From contig CAMJBT010000019.1 in the NCBI GenBank assembly GCA_946403965.1, positions 1 to 49,534 of the forward strand: a stretch of 49,534 nucleotides of DNA. Direction: 5' to 3'. The first letter of the stretch is position 1; each line of letters begins with the position of its first letter. A program made the translations under genes and the position numbers. Shown piece after piece: positions 43,991-49,534 of this stretch. This stretch comes from an uncultured Pseudobutyrivibrio sp. Lineage in GTDB: Bacteria; Bacillota; Clostridia; Lachnospirales; Lachnospiraceae. The notes under the pieces were generated by a model that was given only the letters and a program-made list of their open reading frames with translations, was not told the DNA's origin and did not search any database.

Positions 43991-44992
43991 ATGGAAGATT
44001 ATAAATACATATTAGAATTAAAAGATTTGCATACCACCTTTAAGACAGATAATGGTGACGTATGTGCTGTAAATGGTGTTAATTTTACACTTGAGCCAGG
44101 AAAGACTCTTGGTATTGTAGGTGAGTCTGGTTCTGGTAAGTCAGTTACTGCATATTCAATAATGCAGATTCTTGCTGATAACGGAAGAATTTCAGGTGGT
44201 GAAGTTTTATATAAGGGTGAAAATATAGTTGACTGGAACACAAGACAGATGGCAGGTTTCCGTGGAAGATGTGTTTCTATTATTTTCCAGGATCCAATGA
44301 CTTCACTTAATCCCGTTTTCTCTATTGGTTATCAGTTGAAGGAAGCTATTCTTCTTCATACAGATAAGAAAAAAAATGAAGCAGAAGAAAGAGCTAAAGA
44401 GCTTCTTACACTTGTTGGAATAAATGAACCTGAAAAGCGTCTTAAGCAATATCCACATGAACTTTCAGGTGGTATGAGACAGCGTGTTATGATTGCGATG
44501 GCTCTTGCTTGTGAGCCAGATATCCTTATCGCTGATGAGCCTACTACTGCTCTAGATGTTACTATTCAAGCACAGATTCTTGAACTTATGCAGGATCTTC
44601 AGAAAAAGCTTGGTATGGCGATTATTATGGTTACACATGATCTTGGTGTTATTGCATCAATGTGTGATGAAATCATTGTTATGTACGGCGGTCGTGTATG
44701 TGAGAGAGGTACAGCAGATGATATCTTCTACTCTCCTTCACATGAATATACAAAGGGATTACTTCGTTCTATTCCTACTAAGTCAAACAGCAAAGAAAGA
44801 CTTGTACCAATTGGTGGTACACCTATCAACCTTTTAAATATGCCTGAAGGTTGTGCTTTCTGCCCACGTTGTGATGAAGCTATGAAGATTTGCCTCAGAG
44901 AAAAGCCAGAGGAAATCAGAGTTGGTGAAACTCATATGGCAGCATGCTGGATGAATATTAAGAATATGAAGGAGGTAGCTGCAAATGAGTAG
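43991..44992 (+). CDS. oppD: Oligopeptide ABC transporter ATPase OppD
   Basis: A 333-residue ABC ATPase: Walker [13 protein letters not shown]-loop [12 protein letters not shown], signature LSGGMRQRV, Walker [13 protein letters not shown] and the switch His in MVTHDLG. The C-terminal oligopeptide-specific tail holds cysteines (CAFCPRC and two later ones), likely for an iron-sulfur cluster. It overlaps oppF by eight bases. Confidence 0.97.
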   Translation: MEDYKYILELKDLHTTFKTDNGDVCAVNGVNFTLEPGKTLGIVGESGSGKSVTAYSIMQILADNGRISGGEVLYKGENIVDWNTRQMAGFRGRCVSIIFQDPMTSLNPVFSIGYQLKEAILLHTDKKKNEAEERAKELLTLVGINEPEKRLKQYPHELSGGMRQRVMIAMALACEPDILIADEPTTALDVTIQAQILELMQDLQKKLGMAIIMVTHDLGVIASMCDEIIVMYGGRVCERGTADDIFYSPSHEYTKGLLRSIPTKSNSKERLVPIGGTPINLLNMPEGCAFCPRCDEAMKICLREKPEEIRVGETHMAACWMNIKNMKEVAANE

Positions 44993-45962
44993 TGAATATA
45001 TTTTAGAAGTTGAACATTTAAAGCAATACTTCCCAGTAAAAAATGGTTTTAGAACAGTTCCTCTTAAGGCTGTTGATGATATTTCATTTTCAATTAAGCC
45101 AGGTGAGACACTTGGTCTTGTAGGTGAGTCAGGATGTGGTAAGACTACAGTAGGTCGTACTCTTCTACGTCTTTATCAGCCAACATCAGGACGTATTGTT
45201 TTTGATGGTGATGTTTTATTTGATAGTGAAAACAAAATAGATGTTAAGATGCAGCCATATCGTAAGCAGATGCAGATGGTATTCCAGGATCCATACTCTT
45301 CTCTTAATCCACGTATGACTGTCGAAGATATAATTGGTGAGCCTTTAGATGTACATAAGTTATATTCTTCTAAGGGAGAACGTCATGACAAAATCATTGA
45401 GCTTATGGAGACTGTTGGTCTTAATGCTGAGCATGCTACACGTTATGCTCACGAATTCTCAGGCGGACAGCGTCAGAGAATTGGTATAGCAAGAGCTCTT
45501 GCTGTAGATCCAAAGTTTATTGTTTGTGATGAGCCTGTTTCAGCTCTTGATGTTTCAATTCAGGCACAGGTTGTAAATATGTTCGAGGATTTACAGAAGC
45601 AAAGAGGTCTCTCATATCTTTTCATAGCTCATGACCTTTTGGTTGTACAACATATTTCAGACAGAATTGCAGTTATGTACCTTGGACATATGATGGAAAT
45701 TGCAGAGTCTGATGAGCTTATGGACAATCCAATTCATCCATATACTCAGTCACTTTTATCTGCTGTTCCAATTCCAGATCCAGAGACAGCTAGAAAGAGC
45801 CAGCGTATCATTCTTGAGGGAGATGTACCTAGCCCACTTAAGATGCCTAGTGGATGTCCATTTAGAACACGTTGCCGTTATGCAACAGAGCAATGTGCCC
45901 GTGAAATGCCACCATTTACTGATAGAGGTAATGGTCATATGGTTGCTTGCTGGAATAAATAA
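44985..45962 (+). CDS. oppF: Oligopeptide ABC transporter ATPase OppF
   Basis: A 325-residue ABC ATPase: Walker [11 protein letters not shown]-loop [12 protein letters not shown], signature [15 protein letters not shown], Walker [12 protein letters not shown] and switch His in IAHDL. The C-terminal Cys-rich tail ([14 protein letters not shown]) matches OppF. It forms a heterodimer with OppD. Confidence 0.97.
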   Translation: MSSEYILEVEHLKQYFPVKNGFRTVPLKAVDDISFSIKPGETLGLVGESGCGKTTVGRTLLRLYQPTSGRIVFDGDVLFDSENKIDVKMQPYRKQMQMVFQDPYSSLNPRMTVEDIIGEPLDVHKLYSSKGERHDKIIELMETVGLNAEHATRYAHEFSGGQRQRIGIARALAVDPKFIVCDEPVSALDVSIQAQVVNMFEDLQKQRGLSYLFIAHDLLVVQHISDRIAVMYLGHMMEIAESDELMDNPIHPYTQSLLSAVPIPDPETARKSQRIILEGDVPSPLKMPSGCPFRTRCRYATEQCAREMPPFTDRGNGHMVACWNK

Positions 45963-45986
45963 TGCGAGTTAGTAATTAATGTATTG

Positions 45987-46012
45987 ATTTCAAATCCCAT
46001 GAGGATTGAAAT
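45987..46012 (+). other. Intercistronic hairpin between oppF and oppA
   Basis: ATTTCAAATCC pairs with GGATTGAAAT (one bulged A). No T-run follows. Such hairpins often protect the downstream message, giving more binding protein than membrane parts. Confidence 0.5.
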
Positions 46013-46039
46013 AGAGAAAACATATCAGGAGGAAAAGGT

Positions 46040-47767
46040 ATGAAAAAGAAATTAGTTTCTTTAGTACTTGTTGCTACAATGGCACTTTCAATGGTTGCTT
46101 GTGGTAATAAGGCAGCAACTAATGGTGATAAAGCCTCTTCAGGTAAGGCTCCAGAAGTTGCAACAACAAAGGAAGACAAGACAACTCTTAACATCTGGAT
46201 GTCTAGTGAGCCAGCTCACATTGATCCAGCACTTAACTCATCAGTTGATGGTGGATGTCTTGCAGTTAACTCATTTGAAGGCTTAATGCGTTACAACGAT
46301 AAGGGTGAGCTTGAGCCAGCTTGTGCAGAAAGCTATGAGGTTTCAGAGGATGGACTTACTTACACATTCACAATGCGTGATGGTCTTAAGTGGTCTAATG
46401 GTGATGAATTAACAGCTAAGGATTTCGTTTATTCTTGGAAGCGTGCAGCATCTCCAGAAGTAGCTGCTGACTACAGCTACCTTGCAGAAATTTTCCCAAG
46501 CTTCACATATGAAGAAGGTCTTGGTGATGAGGATGTAGTTGCATCAGAGGATGGAAAGACACTTACAGTAAAGCTTGGTGCTGTTTGCCCATATTTCCTT
46601 GATTTATGTGCATTCCCATTCTTCTTCCCAGTAAATGAGAAGGCTGTAGAAGCATCTAAGACAGATGCTAATGATCCTGTTGGTGCATGGGCTAACGATG
46701 CAGGCGACAATTTCGTATGTAACGGTGCTTATGTTCTTTCATCATGGAATCATGATTCTGACATGACATATGTAAAGAATGATAACTATTGGGATGCTGA
46801 TTCAGTTTCAGTTACAACACTTAATGTAATGCTTACAGCTGAGAATACAGTTGCTTATACAGCATATCAGACAGGTGACCTTGATTTTATCGATGATATT
46901 CCAGTAGCTGAGATGGAAGTTGCTAAGACAAGTCCAGAGTATGTAGTTCTTGATAACCTTGGAACATATTATGCATCATTCAACTACAACACAGGTCTTT
47001 ACAAGGAACTTGGTCTTGATGAAGAGCAGGCTAAGGTATTCCGTCATGCTATTACTCTTCTTATCGACCGTCAGTACATCATTGATACAGTTGGTCAGAA
47101 TAATCAGGTTGCAGCTACATCATTCATTCCAGCAGGTTGTGCTGATGGTAATGGTGGTGAGTTCAAGAACAAGGATTATTACTCAACAGATTATGATGCA
47201 AATGTAGAAGAGGCTAAGTCTCTTCTTGAGTCTATCGGTTTATTTGATACAGCATCTGATAAGCTTACAAAAGACATTTCTTTAACATACCTTACAAACA
47301 ACTCTGAAGGAAATGTAAAGATTGGTGAGTGTATCCAGGCTGACCTTGCTACAGTAGGAATCAACCTTACAATTGATCAGGAAGAATGGAATGTATTCCA
47401 GGAGACACGTAAGGCTGGTAAGTATGACTTCGCTCGTGAAGGATGGATTATGGATTACAATGATCCAATCAACATGCTCGAAATGTACACAACAAACTCT
47501 GGTAACAACAATCCACAGTTTGGTAAGGATTCAAGCAAGAAGCTTGACTGGTCTAAGTATGACAGCATGATTGCTGACATCCGTAAGGAAGCTGATCTTG
47601 CAAAGCGTGCTGACCTTATGCATGAGGCTGAGGATTACCTCATGGATACATGGTGCATCATCCCTATCTACTACTACAATGATCCATACATGATCAAGGA
47701 TTATGTAAAGGGTGTATATGGTACAGTAGAGGGAATGAAGTACTTCTATCATGCTACAATCAACTAA
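46040..47767 (+). CDS. oppA: Oligopeptide-binding lipoprotein OppA
   Basis: A 575-residue substrate-binding lipoprotein. The signal MKKKLVSLVLVATMALSMVA ends at Cys21, the lipidation site. The mature protein has the SBP_bac_5 hallmarks: LTYTFTMRDGLKWSNGDELT, AKDFVYSWKRAASPE and VFRHAITLLIDRQYI. It captures peptides outside the membrane and hands them to OppBC. AGGAGG precedes the ATG. Its codons are strongly biased towards a few forms, which suggests high expression. It closes the opp operon at a very good terminator. Confidence 0.97.
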   Translation: MKKKLVSLVLVATMALSMVACGNKAATNGDKASSGKAPEVATTKEDKTTLNIWMSSEPAHIDPALNSSVDGGCLAVNSFEGLMRYNDKGELEPACAESYEVSEDGLTYTFTMRDGLKWSNGDELTAKDFVYSWKRAASPEVAADYSYLAEIFPSFTYEEGLGDEDVVASEDGKTLTVKLGAVCPYFLDLCAFPFFFPVNEKAVEASKTDANDPVGAWANDAGDNFVCNGAYVLSSWNHDSDMTYVKNDNYWDADSVSVTTLNVMLTAENTVAYTAYQTGDLDFIDDIPVAEMEVAKTSPEYVVLDNLGTYYASFNYNTGLYKELGLDEEQAKVFRHAITLLIDRQYIIDTVGQNNQVAATSFIPAGCADGNGGEFKNKDYYSTDYDANVEEAKSLLESIGLFDTASDKLTKDISLTYLTNNSEGNVKIGECIQADLATVGINLTIDQEEWNVFQETRKAGKYDFAREGWIMDYNDPINMLEMYTTNSGNNNPQFGKDSSKKLDWSKYDSMIADIRKEADLAKRADLMHEAEDYLMDTWCIIPIYYYNDPYMIKDYVKGVYGTVEGMKYFYHATIN

Positions 47768-47813
47768 TTTTACTTTGATTTTTCTAGCAAAATTGTTACT
47801 TTAAAAAAAAGTT

Positions 47814-47843
47814 GGGGAAATCGAAAGATTTCCCCATTTTTTT
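47814..47843 (+). terminator. Terminator after oppA
   Basis: GGGGAAATC and GATTTCCCC form a perfect stem with a GAAA tetraloop, followed by A and seven T. Confidence 0.95.
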
Positions 47844-47844
47844 G

Positions 47845-47873
47845 TTGACAATACCCTCTTACTCTAGTAGAAT
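47845..47873 (+). promoter_or_regulatory. Promoter of the tRNA-Ser/tRNA-Cys unit
   Basis: A perfect TTGACA (47845-47850), 17 bases, then TAGAAT (47868-47873), overlapping the end of the oppA terminator. Confidence 0.85.
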
Positions 47874-47912
47874 AACACTTGCGTCGAACAAAAGAAGTAA
47901 TACCTACAACTT

Positions 47913-48000
47913 GGAGAAGTACTCAAGAGGCCGAAGAGGCGCCCCTGCTAAGGGTGTAGGTCGGGCAACCGGCGCGAGGGTTCAAATCCCTCCTTCTCCG
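47913..48000 (+). tRNA. tRNA-Ser (anticodon GCT)
   Basis: An 88-base class II tRNA: acceptor GGAGAAG/CTTCTCC with discriminator G, anticodon loop CTGCTAA, a long variable arm, and T-loop TTCAAAT. CCA is not encoded. Confidence 0.95.
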
Positions 48001-48015
48001 TTTTATATGTAATAA

Positions 48016-48086
48016 GGTGCCATAGCCAAGTGGTAAGGCGTGGGACTGCAACTCCCTGATCGGCGGTTCAAATCCGTCTGGCACCT
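48016..48086 (+). tRNA. tRNA-Cys (anticodon GCA)
   Basis: A 71-base cloverleaf: acceptor GGTGCCA/TGGCACC, discriminator T (the Cys identity base), anticodon GCA and T-loop TTCAAAT. CCA is not encoded. It is 15 bases after tRNA-Ser, in the same transcript. Confidence 0.95.
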
Positions 48087-48091
48087 CTTTC

Positions 48092-48129
48092 AAATCCCTC
48101 GACCCTAGTAATGGGGGCGAGGGATTTTT
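48092..48129 (+). terminator. Terminator after tRNA-Cys
   Basis: AAATCCCTCG and CGAGGGATTT form a 10-bp stem, followed by T. tyrS starts 50 bases later. Confidence 0.85.
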
Positions 48130-48179
48130 GTTTACAATGAATTATACTAACTATTGAAATAAAGTAAGGAGGAAATGCA

Positions 48180-49400
48180 ATGACAATATATGACGAGTTA
48201 GTAGAACGTGGCCTCATTGCTCAGGTTACAAATGAGGAAGAAATCAAAAAATTAATTAATGAGGGCAAGGCAACATTCTATATCGGTTTTGATTGTACAG
48301 CAGACAGCCTTACAGCCGGTCACTTTATGGCTCTCACTCTTATGAAGAGACTTCAGATGGCTGGAAATAAGCCAATTGCCCTTATCGGCGGTGGTACTAC
48401 AATGATTGGCGATCCTTCAGGTCGTACCGACATGAGAAAGATGCTTACTCGTGAGGATATCGATCATAATGCAGAATGTTTCAAGCACCAGATGGAGCGT
48501 TTTATCGATTTTTCAGATGACAAGGCTCTCATGGTTAACAATGCAGACTGGCTTCTTAACCTTAATTATGTAGAGCTCCTTCGTGAAGTTGGTGCATGCT
48601 TTTCTGTTAATAACATGCTTCGTGCTGAATGCTACAAGCAGCGTATGGAAAAAGGACTTTCATTCCTTGAGTTCAACTACATGATTATGCAGTCTTATGA
48701 CTTCTATTACATGTTCCAGAAATACAACTGTAACCTTGAGTTTGGTGGTGATGATCAGTGGTCAAACATGCTTGGTGGTACAGAGCTTATCAGACGTAAG
48801 CTTGGTAAGGATGCTCATGCAATGACTATTACTCTTCTCACTGATTCGCAGGGTAAGAAAATGGGCAAGACAGCTGGTAATGCAGTATGGCTTGATCCAA
48901 ACAAGACCACACCTTTCGAGTTTTACCAGTATTGGAGAAATGTTGGTGATGCTGATGTTCTTAAATGTATCCGTATGCTTACATTCCTTCCAATGGAGGA
49001 AATTAGAAAGATGGATAGCTGGGAAGGTGCTCAGCTCAACGAAGCAAAAGATATTCTTGCATATGAGCTTACACAGATGGTTCATGGCACAGAGGAAGCT
49101 GACAAGGCTCGTGAAGCTTCAAAGGCACTCTTTGCAGGTGGGGCAAACTCAGAAAATGTACCATGCCATAAGCTTACAGATGAAGATTTCCGTGACGGCA
49201 AGGTAGACATTCTGCAGATTCTTGTTTCAGCAGGTCTTACAGCTAGCCGTGCAGAGGCTCGTCGTGCTGTACAGCAGGGTGGTGTTTCTGTAAATGGAGA
49301 AAAGGTTTCAGATCCATTCACAGCATATGAAAAGTCAGTTTTCGCAGAGGAATTCATGCTTAAAAAGGGAAAGAAGTCATTCTGCAAGATTGAAGCTTAA
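48180..49400 (+). CDS. tyrS: Tyrosyl-tRNA synthetase
   Basis: A 406-residue class I synthetase that charges tRNA-Tyr. It has the HIGH-equivalent SLTAGHF (43-49), the tyrosine and tRNA pocket residues in NYMIMQSYDF and EFGGDDQWSNM, and the KMSKS-equivalent KMGKT (227-231). A C-terminal S4 RNA-binding domain covers about 340-400 (ASRAEARRAVQQGGVSVNGE). GGAGGAAA precedes the ATG. The short leader (about 90 bases after tRNA-Cys) has no T-box elements. Confidence 0.97.
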   Translation: MTIYDELVERGLIAQVTNEEEIKKLINEGKATFYIGFDCTADSLTAGHFMALTLMKRLQMAGNKPIALIGGGTTMIGDPSGRTDMRKMLTREDIDHNAECFKHQMERFIDFSDDKALMVNNADWLLNLNYVELLREVGACFSVNNMLRAECYKQRMEKGLSFLEFNYMIMQSYDFYYMFQKYNCNLEFGGDDQWSNMLGGTELIRRKLGKDAHAMTITLLTDSQGKKMGKTAGNAVWLDPNKTTPFEFYQYWRNVGDADVLKCIRMLTFLPMEEIRKMDSWEGAQLNEAKDILAYELTQMVHGTEEADKAREASKALFAGGANSENVPCHKLTDEDFRDGKVDILQILVSAGLTASRAEARRAVQQGGVSVNGEKVSDPFTAYEKSVFAEEFMLKKGKKSFCKIEA

Positions 49401-49425
49401 TAAAAACACAATTTAAGTGTATACT

Positions 49426-49458
49426 AGTGCCAAGGTTTTAACTTTGGCACTTTTTTTT
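49426..49458 (+). terminator. Terminator after tyrS
   Basis: AGTGCCAAGG and CTTTGGCACT pair (with one G-U), followed by eight T. The last 76 bases of the window hold no recognisable gene. Confidence 0.9.
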
Positions 49459-49534
49459 AATAAGTTTTCTTTTTTATAATATGGAGCATTCCTGTTAGGG
49501 TAAAAATATCAGGTTTGTAAAAAATGAGTGCCTC

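Noticed and set aside
48087..48179. T-box riboswitch ahead of tyrS
   Set aside because: The leader is too short and lacks a specifier stem, the T-box sequence and an antiterminator; the hairpin present is the tRNA-Cys terminator.
48762..49387. Minus-strand open frames opposite tyrS
   Set aside because: Antisense shadows caused by codon bias of tyrS, with no start signals or similarity.
1..49534. CRISPR array
   Set aside because: No series of identical direct repeats with similar-length spacers was found on either strand; the only tandem repeat is coding.

Overview
The window is about 49.5 kb of low-GC chromosome from a Firmicute, most likely a Lachnospiraceae bacterium close to Butyrivibrio or Pseudobutyrivibrio. 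This rests on the gene order (dnaA-dnaN-rlbA-recF-gyrB-gyrA beside rpmH-rnpA-yidD-yidC-jag-mnmE-mnmG-rsmG-parA-parB), on the DUF4446 and DUF3881 genes behind parB, and on the style of the proteins. No database search was possible. The window contains the replication origin. Almost every housekeeping gene left of about 31.4 kb lies on the minus strand and every gene to the right lies on the plus strand, so replication leaves the rpmH-dnaA gap in both directions.

Left end (1-4.25 kb): an accessory scar built from broken mobile parts. It holds a fragment of an IS4-type transposase at the edge, a complete radical SAM/SPASM-like gene with its own terminator, a probable 5' scrap of a group II intron, and a decayed plasmid replication/partition module. 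In that module parA carries an in-frame amber stop, and parB is fused in frame to the back half of a RepA_N-type replication initiator. The module ends behind the rpsF-ssb-rpsR operon.

4.25-12.3 kb is a minus-strand housekeeping block: rpsF-ssb-rpsR with a clear promoter, then a run of genes reading gmk, yaaR, holB, ricT, trmN6, rsmI and a sirtuin, with an Orn/Lys/Arg decarboxylase upstream. 12.3-17.7 kb is mixed: a MobA-like nucleotidyltransferase, an AbiE-type toxin-antitoxin pair whose toxin has lost its usual nucleotidyltransferase signature, a small ArgR-like protein, a D-Ala-D-Ala carboxypeptidase, trmB and tRNA-Lys.

17.9-20.1 kb holds the most unusual pair: a free-standing FliY/CheC-type CheY-P phosphatase domain followed 12 bases later by a membrane-anchored coiled-coil protein. 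That protein has a long acidic repeat and ends in a peptide resembling the CheY-binding N-terminus of FliM/FliY. A tRNA-Arg gene with two unusual A-C mismatches follows.

20.5-31.4 kb is the origin-proximal segregation and RNA-modification block, with three parS-like sites around an unrecognised coiled-coil gene. 31.35-33.5 kb is a two-part oriC, with DnaA boxes on both sides of dnaA and a good dnaA promoter. 33.5-40.5 kb carries dnaN, rlbA, recF, gyrB and gyrA, closed by a strong terminator. 40.5-47.8 kb carries a two-subunit class I fumarase and an oppBCDFA peptide importer. The window ends with a tRNA-Ser/tRNA-Cys unit and tyrS.
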